Source: Calycina herbarum
Taxonomy: Eukaryota; Ascomycota; Leotiomycetes; Helotiales; Pezizellaceae
Assembly: GCA_001414485.1 (NCBI GenBank)
Contig: LLEY01000019.1
Location: 496,001 to 560,000, forward strand
Direction of reading: 5' to 3'
DNA length: 64,000 nt
The translations under genes and the position numbers were made by a program. Shown piece after piece: positions 11,045 to 20,353 of the stretch. Within the stretch, counting starts at the first letter, position 1, and each line of letters opens with the position of its first letter. The notes below the pieces were generated by a model. That model had not been told where the DNA came from. It saw nothing but the letters and a program-made list of their open reading frames with translations, and did not search any database.

Positions 11045-12785
11045 CGTTACTACATAATAAATTTTGATCAGAATAATACGTATATAGACTTAAGAAAAAG
11101 CCCTAAGCTAGGGCTTTCTAATACAGTTAAAATTATCAAATTCTATCGAGAGACTATCTTTTAATCGCGCTAAGAGTAAAGTAGCTTTTCGTGATTAATT
11201 TTGTCTCAAATCGCGGATCCCACGCGTTCCACCACGTACAGGTAAAACAAGCCCAGAGCTCTTAGGCACTTTAGCGTAGTGATTACAATCACTTTTTAGC
11301 TTGAAAAGTTGTTAAAAGTACCTTCTTTTCCCTCCAAAAGTCTCCCATCTTCATCTTCCACTTCTATCTTTTATTACTCCTGGAGAGTATTACTTTTTAC
11401 CCCTCCTTTTTACCCCACCACGCCAAAACACTAAAATCCGTCCCGTCCACCACCCCACCAACACTTCAAAAATCAAGGAACAATGTAGACTACTACCAGA
11501 AATGGTGGTTGATGTAGTGAAAATGAAGGAGGAAATAATAGTCTTTTCTAGTAACAGCGGAACCGCGTTGCTAAGACCTGTGATTTTGCACCAAAAGTCG
11601 ACTTTTAGCTGCACATTTAATTACACCACAGTCTTATAATAAAAAGGCCTAATATAATCGGTATATATGATTTAACATATACTAAAGAGGTCCTACTAGT
11701 TAGGTTTTAAATATATACTCTTTTTATTTAATAGAGGTGAAGTGACGGGAGGGTATAGATGGAAAGTGGGAATAGCTTCATTTTTAAGAAAAGTGGGGTT
11801 TTAAGTGTATTAGTCATTAAACGGTATATTGTTGATATTGCTGGTATATTAATTAGGTACTACCGTATGTATACTGATGGTATAAAAAAAAATTCTTAAC
11901 CCTATTCCAATATCGTTGTAATATATATAATTCAAAAATATCGGAGTAATATATCACCGTAATACTACTGGATTCACTGAAGGTGATCTTGATGGACTGA
12001 AGAGAAATATAAGAGGTTGGCCAAGGTCAACTGCCACCATAGATATTTCGTTGTATTAACAGAAGCGGAGTTTTGAAGCAAGAGTTGGGAAACGTGGCTA
12101 TTCTTGAGAATGGCCAAATTCCAGTGGGGCTATCCCCAGCTGTGGGTTCACCAAAGCTTCTCCTAAGTGCACTACTATCGCACAGTGTCAACACCCGCTT
12201 CTTCCGAAGGCCATCTGTCTTTGTCGGTACAACAGTGCGAATAAATTAACTAGTTACAGGCCAGGGGAAGTATTAGAGCGTAGTCTTCTCTTTGTAACTT
12301 GACAAAACGCTGTATCTCGAAAGGATAACAGATCAGCTGACCTGCTCCAGGAACGGATTACGGAGGCCGATCCCGTCATAATGCTACATGCGCTTATGTC
12401 ACGTGTGCGGGGTTGAGTATTAAGGCAGCTGCTCCTGTCCCAAGCTTTCTTGTTCGTTTCTTGTCCTAAGGATGCGATGTTGTTTTAACTGATTGTATTA
12501 AAGCGCAACTATCACACTACCCCGGATTCCAGCTGAAGAATCGTTTTATCACTTGCTAACGTCAAGTTGAAACGATAGCAAATTGACTACGTTTGAACTT
12601 ATGAAATAGCGGCACAATTTTATTAAGATGATCTTCATATTCTTTTTAAAGTAAGTAGATTTTAGGAACGTAAAATGGTATTAGGCTAATACAGTGGGGG
12701 TAGAATGTATGAAAATCTTGAGTAAATCACCAATCATCTTATTAACTTTTGGTTAGATAGGAGGTTAGTAGACCTCCATTCCATA
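11045..12785. other. Intergenic DNA between repeat block and gene island
   Basis: No convincing gene. CpA and TpG return, so most of this stretch is not RIP-affected. It holds a perfect 9-bp-arm hairpin at 11097-11117 (AAAGCCCTA/TAGGGCTTT), a hairpin AGTGATT-AC-AATCACT near 11278-11293, a pyrimidine-rich tract (11330-11470) and a TA-rich patch (11640-11960). The longest open frame here (11390-11614, -) has no recognisable features. Confidence 0.6.
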
Positions 12786-12790
12786 ACTAT

Positions 12791-13658
12791 GGCTACTGCT
12801 GACTTGTGCTACTTGTTGGTGTAGCGCGTAAGTTAACCTACGCTCTTTAACAACTGTGACTATTGCTGACCTTGTCGTGCTTGCTGGTGTAGCTCGTAAG
12901 TCAACCTACGCTCTTGAAGAACTGTGACTACTGCTGACCTTTTGTGCTTGCTGGTGTAGCGCGTAAGTTAACCTACGCTCTTTAACAACTGTGACTATTG
13001 CTGACCTTGTCGTGCTTGCTGGTGTAGCTCGTAAGTTAACCTACGCTCTTGAAGAACTGTGACTACTGCTGACCTTTTGTGCTTGCTGGTGTAGAACGTA
13101 AATTAACCTACACTCTTGAAGAACTGTGACTACTGCTGACCTTGTGGTGCTTGCTGGTGTAGGGCGTACGTCAACCTACGCTCTTGGAAAACTGTGACTA
13201 CTGCTAACATTGTGGTGGTTGCTGGTATAGCGCGTAAGTCAAACTACGCTCTTAAACAACTGTGACTACTGCTGACATTGTGGTCCTTGCTGGCGTAGCG
13301 TGTAAGTCAACCTACACTCTTTAATAACCGTGACTATGACTACTGCTGACCTTGTGGTGCTTACTGGGGTAGTTCGTAAGCCAACCTACGCTCTTGAACA
13401 ACTGTGACTACTGCTGACCTTGCGATGCTTGCTGGGGTAGGATGTAAGTTAACCTACACTCTTTAACAACTGTGACTACTGCTGACCTTGTGTGCTTGCT
13501 GGTGTAGAACGTAAATTAACCTACACTTTTGAAGAACTGTGACTACTGCTGACCTTGTGGTGCTTGCTGGTGTAGGGCGTACGTCAACCTACGCTCTTGG
13601 AAAATTGTGACTACTGCTAACATTGTGGTGCTTGTTGGTATAGCGCGTAAGCTAACCT
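12791..13658. repeat. Minisatellite, 13 units of 67-68 bp
   Basis: Twelve full units and one partial unit, each starting GCTGAC or GCTAAC (at 12798, 12865, 12933 and so on). Every unit contains an imperfect palindrome around GTTAAC (AGCGCGTAAGTTAACCTACG) and ends AACTGTGACTACT. One unit carries a 6-bp addition (GACTAT doubled). Units 1-2 repeat as 3-4, and units 5-6-7 repeat as 11-12-13, so there is a higher-order structure. It is not transcribed from any frame I can support. Confidence 0.95.
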
Positions 13659-14148
13659 GAGATTATAATAACGTTTCCAGTTTTCTTTTCTAATTGTATT
13701 ACGATAATAGTCAGATGAATGGGTATATGCCTTTGATAATTCTTTTGCCCGACAAATTCAAGGCAAGCATTTTACTAAATAAGCTTTATTCAATTAGCTT
13801 ATCTAACTATTTATACGCAAAGGTTTACCCGAATTCAATGATTCATTTCGTTCACAATCGCCTTCTAGTATCTGCACCCAATGCCGCTCTATACTATTTT
13901 TCAATCTTAAAGTTAGTCTGTCTATACTATCCGTTAATGTAAAAGACTGCAAACTATGCGAACTTATTTTACGCACGGCCAACAAATACGACGTTGAGGG
14001 CTATGTAGAAGCTGTTAGGCATGGCTCTATATCAACTATATAAACTGGGGGACATCGCATTCTCCAATTGTGTCGCAGTCAAGGTTTGTATTATCGATCC
14101 CTACAAAAAAGCTACAAGATTTAGTCTGCTAAATCTTGCTTATCAGGT
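13659..14148. other. Intergenic, upstream of the HET relic
   Basis: No supported gene. An ATG at 14021 followed by a GT...AG interval (14084-14146) could be the missing first exon of the HET gene, but the phase does not join to the HET frame, so it is not called. Confidence 0.5.
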
Positions 14149-15729
14149 CCTCTATTAAAGTCGAATAACGAAACTCAAATTACCTTCCCAGTCCTACCCA
14201 CTCCCAAAGGTCCTTTGCGTTTTGCACTCCTTCGCGTATGGCTTCAACGTTGCGACAAACATACTGAGTGTAAGTCTGAAAAAAGACAAGGGATACCTAC
14301 AAGACTTCTCGACCTAGGAAACCCAGCCAGTTCATCTTATAACTTAGATGTCTTGAAACTCGTTAATGGCCCGGACGCAAGGGTAGGAAAATATATCGCT
14401 TTATCCCACTGTTGGGGCAGTCTTACAGACGAAGAAAAGCAGCGATATTGTACAACCACAAAGAACTTTCCAACTCGCAAAGTAGGATTTAGTGTCGAGG
14501 ATTTGCCACTTGCCTTCCGGGACACTGTCGAGGTAGCTCGATGTCTTGAGGTTCAGTATCTCTGGATTAACTCGCTCTACATTTTGTAAGGAGATGAAGA
14601 AGAGGCGAAAGCAGATTGGAAATGTGAATCTGTGCGTATGGAAGATGTCTATCATTCAGCTTACTGCACACTTGCTGCAACATCGGCCGTTGATTCGAAT
14701 AGCGGTTTCCTTCAGCGGAAGATTACGAGCGAATATGTCTGCGTTCGAGACGGGTCAGGCCAATTAATGTATGCCAACACTTGCCCGGCGGATTTTGACA
14801 GAGAGGTTGATCGAGCTCAACTCAATAAACGAGCATGGGTTATGCAGGAACGGTTCTTGTCACGTAGAACGATTCATTTTGGCGCTAACCAGGTGTATTG
14901 GGAATGTGGCGAAGGTGTTTATTGTGAGGATCTGACTCAATTGAAAAGGTGAGACCTATAAGGACATCTTCTAAATTAATACATATTGACTTTGCTATTC
15001 TACTGATTAGTTATCCTAGCAAGAAGAAACACTTCAAACTCGATCCAAATTTTCCGAAACTACTATTCGGTTCAGGGTATTCTAGTACCCTAGTGTTTCT
15101 TGCTTCGTTTTTAGAGGACTATTCAACTCATGGCTTAAGCGAGCCTACCGATAAAGTCCGGGCATTATCTGGGCTCACAAATCGTATCAAACAAGCTTTA
15201 TCCTGTAAGGAGAATTTTAGCATCTTTGAATTATATCTTCACAGAAATCTCTTATGGGAGCGAACTGGTTCTATAGAACGGATCAATTATGAATCTTCGG
15301 CGGTACCATCATGGTCTTGGATGGCTCATGTAGGAGGTATCAAGTTTATAGATGAGCTATATGGGGACTTAGAAAACTTCATCTCTCTCATGTTTTGTGA
15401 GGACACAAAGGCTCTGATAACTGATGTATGGAAGTTTGAAGAAGGTTGCCGCCTCGGGGTAAAAGTTAGAGATGAGACGTCGCCAGATATTGGATTCATT
15501 TGGGCATAAAGTAGGATGGCTTAGCTTTGATGTTGAAGACAGGAAAGATTTTCGTAGGGAATAAGGTGTTGTCGTAGGAAGGACATGTCGGGTTGATGGG
15601 TCGGAGAATCAAATGTTTCACACCTTGCTTGTAAGACAGAACGAGGGAGGCAAGTATGAAAGGGTTGGAATTGGAATGGTTCAGCATGGCTACCTATTAC
15701 GACCGCACCTCAATGTCCGTATCATATGA
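14149..15729 (+). pseudogene. HET-domain (heterokaryon incompatibility) gene, broken
   Basis: HET-domain proteins trigger cell death after fusion of unlike hyphae. The domain is clear: RLLDLG (about 14306), YIALSHCWG (14392-14418), FSVEDLPLAFRDTVEVARCL (14490-14550), LWI(D)SL, then MEDVYHSAYCTLAATSA (14635-14685), NKRAWVMQERFLSRR (14825-14869) and the C-terminal VPSWSWM (15304-15324). A 71-bp intron (14949-15019) joins in phase. Breaks: TAA at 14587-14589 where the family has Gln (IxQGD), with nearby Asp-to-Asn and Cys-to-Tyr changes; a +1 frame change near 15507-15511; and TAA at about 15559. After the frame change the coding sequence runs to the TGA at 15727. The substitutions fit CpA/TpG-to-TpA. 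The 5' exon is unresolved. Confidence 0.85.
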
Positions 15730-16526
15730 AAACGGGTTTAGCTAGAGCTAGAGTTTGAAAGTTTTGAATTATGTGGAGTTTAAGCTTGTAGCGCGGTTTA
15801 GCGCGGTTTAATAAACATCTCTTTATCATTTTCAACACTATAAGCATTGTTATATCTAAAGTTAGAAGTGAATTTGGTAGTTCAATATTTCAAATACATT
15901 TTTAAATTACTCTAGCAGGCTTAGTATAAGAACTTTAATTTTCAATCTGTCTATATCGTTTATAGGGACTATTGTTTTTTTAATATTGGAAATAGAGAAG
16001 ACGGCTTTTTTCTATACGTAGAGATATAATCCTTTTTATCTACTAGGATTTGTGCTAGGGTAGACTATCTTACTTTGATAATAACAAAAATTGATTTCGT
16101 GAACTTAAGAGAGAGATATTAGAAAATCACTCCACGGGTTATATGCAAAGTGTACAATGCAAGTAAAAGGTATTGTATTTCCAAAGAGAATCAGCTAAAG
16201 AGGGAAAAGAAGAAAAGGGAGGGCTCTTCGTACAAAGTTAAGTCTCTGATGCCTGGTCAGAGCTTCTTGCTCCAAGCGTTGGTGATGAGGCGATAAGAGG
16301 GGAAAGGGGGAAAAGGGGAAAGGCACGTGTGCGGCTACTCAGTAGCCGAGCTTTATTCTGGGTACCAACTCATTACAGAAAGGCTCTGAGTTAGCGAGCC
16401 CTCAAATAAGACAGGAACTAGGCAAATCCAAGTGGCTGAGTGCTGATCATGGTGCCAGGAAGCCCCAAGCGTCTTGAACCCTCCCTAACTAATGTGAGGA
16501 CAACGAATTAGGCTTGAGTAAATGTA
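15730..16526. other. Intergenic, AT-rich then purine-rich
   Basis: No gene seen. Two tandem GCGCGGTTTA units lie at about 15791-15810. A perfect hairpin (CGGCTACT-C-AGTAGCCG) is at 16332-16348. A GGGGAAA-rich tract lies at 16295-16322. Confidence 0.5.
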
Positions 16527-16570
16527 AGAGTTGGCGCCACAGCTAGTGGGCCCCCTAAGCGAACCTCACC
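16527..16570. repeat. Left terminal inverted repeat of the Tc1-like element
   Basis: Begins AGAGTTGGCGCCAC next to target TA. The inverted partner is at 17817-17859, with a few mismatches. Confidence 0.93.
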
Positions 16571-16645
16571 AAATCAATACTTATTACTTAAAAATCATTT
16601 ATAATTCTAACTTCAAGTCTTTTGCTCTAAAACTTATATATATTA

Positions 16646-17700
16646 TTAATGAATAGTTGCTAATCCTTTTACTTTAATAACATCTTCTAACTTATAAGTC
16701 AACCGCTTAGTATATCGTCTATAATCATGTGGATCTACTAAATCCCAAAGCCTTTGGATCTTCTTAATTAACTCGTCCTTAGAAGTCGGTACAAAGGGCA
16801 ACTTCTTTAACTCTTCTTTTATCTACCGCCAGACCTTCTTAATTACGTTTAAATCAGGTGAAGAAGGAGGCCAGTTAAAGCCGCGGATGTTATGTTAGAG
16901 CTTAGCTAAGCGAGCATGTCCCTTACGCACCTTTGAACCGTCCTCTATAAAGATATAGTCGGTACCGAGCTTGTCAAATAAGGCAAAGATAACTGGATCG
17001 AGAATTTGATCCCTATAGGCGCGAGAATTCACCCCTCTACAGCCTTGTTCCTTCTCTAAGAAGACAAGAGGAGACTTATAATCCCAGCCGATCGTACCCT
17101 AAATCATAACCGATACTCTCCTTAATCGATATGTCGACCTAATATAGTCTGGACACCTCTTTTCGTCTACACGCCGTGTTACCTATACCCTCCTACTCTT
17201 TCTAAGCTCAAATATACACTCGTCCGACCATATAACCTTCCTCCAGTCCCCCTTTTGCCTATGAGTAGCTGCCCAGTCCGATGTCCCCCACCAGCGGTGC
17301 GTATATGCAAAAGCAAGACGTTTCTTTGCTTGGAGTCGGCTAATAAAGGGTCGAGGGCACGTAATACATCGTCGGTAGCCAGCACGGCGAAGTTCTCGTC
17401 GAATTGTACGGGCAGAAGCAGGTAGGTTAAGAGCGTTTTTAACTTGCGTAAAAGACATGCGACAAGTAGTGTAATTTTGGGATATAAACCTAAGGATTTG
17501 GCGTATATGTCGCTTAGATAGTAATCTCTTTTGATATTGCTTCCCTTTACGCGTAGTTCGGCTTAAATTGGTCTTACAGATCCTCTACGCGGTGGATTTA
17601 GGTACCTCTAATTCCTTAAAGATCGTATTCCAGGATTTTCCATCTGCTCGCGCTTAGCGTACTCTGGCGTGCTTTGGTGTAGACCAATTCTGGCCAGGTT
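16646..17700 (-). pseudogene. Tc1-like transposase with stops and mutated active site
   Basis: Minus-strand DDE transposase. An N-terminal helix-turn-helix part (ARADGKSWNTIFKELEVPKS, about 17670-17590) is followed by the intact stretch ARTIRRELRRAGYRRC (17420-17370) and the first catalytic Asp in VIWSDECIFE (about 17230). The second Asp is in YIFIEDGSKVRKGH (about 16950-16900). The third acidic residue lies in SSPDLNVIKKVWR (about 16870-16830), where Glu has become Lys. Stops appear at expected Gln or Trp positions (RVR-stop-ARADG, STA-stop-RIC, KL-stop-HNIRGF, VWR-stop-IKEE). It ends at the TAA at 16646-16648. All these changes are C-to-T or G-to-A in CpA/TpG, so RIP is the likely cause. 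The start codon is not resolved. Confidence 0.88.
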
Positions 17701-17816
17701 CATGTGCAGAAGAGGGGGAAAGGATTCGGTCCGCCATTTTTAATTTGGAGAGTTTTGGTTAAAAGGTTGAATTACAGTAGGGTTTTGAAAAGGGAGTGTC
17801 GGAAATTAAGGTGGGG

Positions 17817-17859
17817 GGTGATCTCGCTTAGGGGGCCCACTAGCTGTGGCCCCAACTCT
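17817..17859. repeat. Right terminal inverted repeat of the Tc1-like element
   Basis: Ends GTGGCCCCAACTCT next to target TA (17860-17861). Reverse complement of the left arm with a few mismatches. Confidence 0.93.
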
Positions 17860-17861
17860 TA

Positions 17862-18021
17862 TATTTTGAAGCTATTCCCACGGGATGGTGGGTGGGCGAA
17901 AGAACACTACCAAGTGGTATATGTGGATGATGGATAAGCAGGAAAGCTTGTAGAGTTTTTGAGCGAGGAAAGAGAGATTACAGTTCTAGAAGATTTGGGA
18001 AAGATTTTCAATCCAAGCTGA
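17862..18021 (+). pseudogene. 3' end of an unidentified gene cut by the Tc1-like element
   Basis: Directly after the TA target, one frame reads YILKLFPRDGG, then HYQVVYVDDG-stop-AGKLVEFLSEERE, then LEDLGKIFNPS and a TGA. It looks like the C-terminus of a soluble protein, with TAA in place of a Gln codon. I do not recognise the family, and the upstream part was not found left of the transposon. Confidence 0.4.
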
Positions 18022-18207
18022 AGCTATCCAATAAACTCACAGGAGACTTTGATGATCGAAAAGGTCCTAGCGCGTGGTCTGAAGCTGCGCCCTAGGAGCT
18101 AGGTATAAGGAGGCGGCCTCCTACTTATATTTTGTTTTCATCCCATCGAATTTTCTGTTTAATACCTATCTTCTACACCGCTTCTACTACTTAGGATTGT
18201 TCATCAG

Positions 18208-18687
18208 ATGTCACCTACTAATGCTACTATAAGTACAGCTCAGTTTACGAGCTTCGAAAGAAATAAGAGAAAAGCACACTTTTAAGCACCTTTTGAGGAA
18301 CTATCTAAGCGATTGAAAATCAGCGCAAGTATGTTATTCTTTGCCTAGGCACCTTATTCATGCTAATCCAATCTAGTCTCTACCTCTCTAGAAACTCGAA
18401 AACTGGAGCACGTACCTTTTACTAACTCCGACATAGGTAATAAAACTCTCCAACTATTTACTAAACGATTGTTCGAATATTGTTTGATTTGATGGGAAAT
18501 TCGACGTGTAGAAACGAGTGCTAGTGCTTGTCTCTCATCAAATGGGCTGTCGCTTAAGGAGAATACTATACAAAAATTGCAACCAAGTCCAAACTATTTG
18601 CAACGACAGATCCCAGAATGTTATTCAGCACACACAACGCTAGCATCTCTAACCACCACCGCTTTATTCGACTCACACTGTAGGCAT
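18208..18687 (+). pseudogene. Relic ORF with four RIP-type stops, unknown function
   Basis: One frame from the ATG at 18208 runs about 160 codons to the TGA near 18685, broken by TAA (18283), TAG (about 18346), TAA (about 18364) and TGA (about 18496). The first three are each one CpA-to-TpA change from a Gln codon. Between stops it reads as ordinary protein: TSFERNKRKAHF, FEELSKRLKISASM, LETRKLEHVPFTNSDIGNK, LKENTIQKLQPSPNYLQRQ. I do not recognise it. The alternative is chance, since the frame is only open if the stops are mutations. Confidence 0.35.
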
Positions 18688-18711
18688 TGAGTGGAATTCT
18701 CAGGGTGACGA

Positions 18712-19545
18712 TCAACTAAAGTTTTTTTCAAGATAATCAGGTTCAGGAAGAGGGAGTGGTCTCCGATTCCTCGCTGGTCCCATATAGTCGCCGATTTCTT
18801 CAATATGATGCGTCCGAAATGAAGCATAAGAATGGTTTCGATGTAGTAGCGGAAGTCTACGCTCGGGGGGAGGAATTTCGCCAAAACTGCCTCTGTATGG
18901 ATTATCGTAATCCTCGAAACGAGGGTAATTAGGCCAAGGATCACGCCAATAGCCAAATTCATGTGGATATGGATCGAAAGGGTTGGTTGGACGTTGATTA
19001 ACTTGATTTGGGTAGAAGTTGATATTCTTTATCTCGTTAGAGACATATAGAAAACTGACGTGAAGAATTGTGCTTACCACGGGCATGTAAAGATGTACGT
19101 CCCCAGATGGATGATTGTTTGGCGGTGTTGCTTTTGGTACAACTTGGTCCACAGGTTCTGGTATCTTTGGGGGTACTGACTCCGTTTGTGGTGCTGTTGT
19201 TGAGGGTAATGCTGGCTGTGCAGATGATTGCGGTACGTCTCCAGGATTCGAATCCAAAGGTGCAGGTGGTATAGGCTCTGCAGGTTGCTCCTCAAGCTCA
19301 CCAGCAGCATTCAAACGCCATGAAATAAATACCCCTCGTTCGGGCTTCCATTCCCATTCGCTCCAACTCGTGGATTTGTCCTTGGTGTTTGCTGGACTCT
19401 TCATCAATTCGTACTTATATCGGTATTCATTCTTGCCCGTGGACGGATTCCAACGATATGAACGATACTTTCCGAGGTTCTCTTTCCATTCCCACTCGGA
19501 CCATTTGGATTTGGCTTTGGGGGTATGAGGAGTTCTTGGCGACAT
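18712..19545 (-). CDS. WSEWEWK-repeat hypothetical protein, Pro-rich
   Basis: Starts at the ATG at 19543-19545. It reads 277 residues without splicing, or 260 if an in-phase 51-bp interval (19027-19077; GTAAGC donor, CTAAC branch, AAAG end) is an intron, which removes an uncharacteristic hydrophobic stretch. Two copies of a module beginning WSEWEWK (residues about 15-45 and 62-85) are followed by a G-x-(Y/F)-x-S-(Y/W)-R-x-N core. The middle is rich in Pro, Ser and Gln (residues 90-150). The C-terminus is rich in Pro, Tyr and Arg with NPYRGSFGEIPPPERR. There is no signal peptide or membrane segment. Such modules occur in uncharacterised fungal proteins as I recall them; function unknown. The antisense plus-strand frames are shadows. 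Confidence 0.7.
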   Translation of the reverse strand: MSPRTPHTPKAKSKWSEWEWKENLGKYRSYRWNPSTGKNEYRYKYELMKSPANTKDKSTSWSEWEWKPERGVFISWRLNAAGELEEQPAEPIPPAPLDSNPGDVPQSSAQPALPSTTAPQTESVPPKIPEPVDQVVPKATPPNNHPSGDVHLYMPVVSTILHVSFLYVSNEIKNINFYPNQVNQRPTNPFDPYPHEFGYWRDPWPNYPRFEDYDNPYRGSFGEIPPPERRLPLLHRNHSYASFRTHHIEEIGDYMGPARNRRPLPLPEPDYLEKNFS

Positions 19546-20353
19546 GGTTGTAAGAAAAAGTCAGAATTTAAAAATTGCTCTGCTCCTTGTTCCCTTTGAG
19601 AGATGGGTTAGTGTTTTTATTTACATCAGCCAAACAGCCTCACTTTTGAAGTTAAGGCTTCCCAGAAATGGAGCGTTGAGACAGCCGTTGGGCATCGAAG
19701 CATCTCAAAATATGCACCCAATTAACTCATGTAGCCAAGTGAGGCTGGCGAATTTTGCCTTGTGTAGGGCAGAATTCTCACGGGTTATGAATTCTCAGAA
19801 TGGTAAGTTTCGCGTAGTGGCGTTCCAGATCGAATTCAATTGGCGAAAGACTATGCAAAGTGATTCTTCTTTCTTTTCCACTGGAATCTTCCATCAACGG
19901 AACGTTACTTTGACGTCCGTCAAGTTACTTGGCTGAGAATCAGGCTGCGGAGGGGGTGTGGTCACGTGGGAAAATCTCACTTGTGGATGGGACAATTTAT
20001 ACAAATTACCACCCACTGTATTCGTTTCCTAGTGTCTAGGTTTCCATCTTTTTAAGGGAGCTAATTTGGTTACTTTTTCTAAATACACGTGGTCTAATTA
20101 TGATTGGAAAACGTGAGCCTTTCTAAACACCCCCCTTGCAATTTCGGTTTGGCTCGCCATTCCAATGAACGGGCCAATATACTGTTTGTAAAAACCTTAA
20201 TCAACAGGCACAGAATACTATCCTGTAGATAGACTTTTGGCGTTACGAGCAAGTCACGTCTTATTTTACGGACACCTTCCGATAATTTTCGGATAAGCCG
20301 GTCCAGGTTCCCCGTTCAACTCCAAATCACGGAAGGAGACCGACAAAATCAAT
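19546..20353. promoter_or_regulatory. Divergent intergenic region between WSEWEWK gene and Zn2Cys6 regulator
   Basis: About 800 bp between two gene starts pointing away from each other, so it holds both promoters. It contains CACGTG near 19963-19968 and ACACGTGG near 20085-20093, possible E-box-type sites. The 130-codon plus frame starting at 19544 overlaps the start codon of the minus gene and has no protein-like features; I read it as chance. Confidence 0.5.

Larger units (their letters stand above)
16527..17859 (-). mobile_element. Complete Tc1/mariner-type transposon, inactive
   Basis: A 1333-bp element with terminal inverted repeats of about 43-44 bp (16527-16570 and 17817-17859), starting AGAGTTGG and containing CCACAGCTAGTGGGCC. 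It is flanked by the TA target on both sides (16525-16526 and 17860-17861). It carries one minus-strand transposase, which is dead. The TIR arms differ at only a few positions. The right flank looks like the 3' end of a gene that it interrupted. Confidence 0.95.

Noticed and set aside
11390..11614. 74-codon minus-strand frame
   Set aside because: Pyrimidine-rich tract read in antisense; no homology, no splice context.
12791..13658. CRISPR-like array
   Set aside because: All parts of each 67-68-bp unit repeat; there are no unique spacers, and the host is a fungus. It is a minisatellite.
13694..13942. 82-codon plus-strand frame upstream of the HET gene
   Set aside because: Starts without ATG, has random-looking composition and does not join the HET frame.
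14021..14146. First exon and intron of the HET gene (ATG 14021, intron 14084-14146)
   Set aside because: Splice signals look reasonable but the joined phase does not match the HET reading frame.
19544..19936. 130-codon plus-strand frame as a gene
   Set aside because: It overlaps the start of the minus-strand WSEWEWK gene head-on, lies in a divergent promoter, and has no recognisable protein features.
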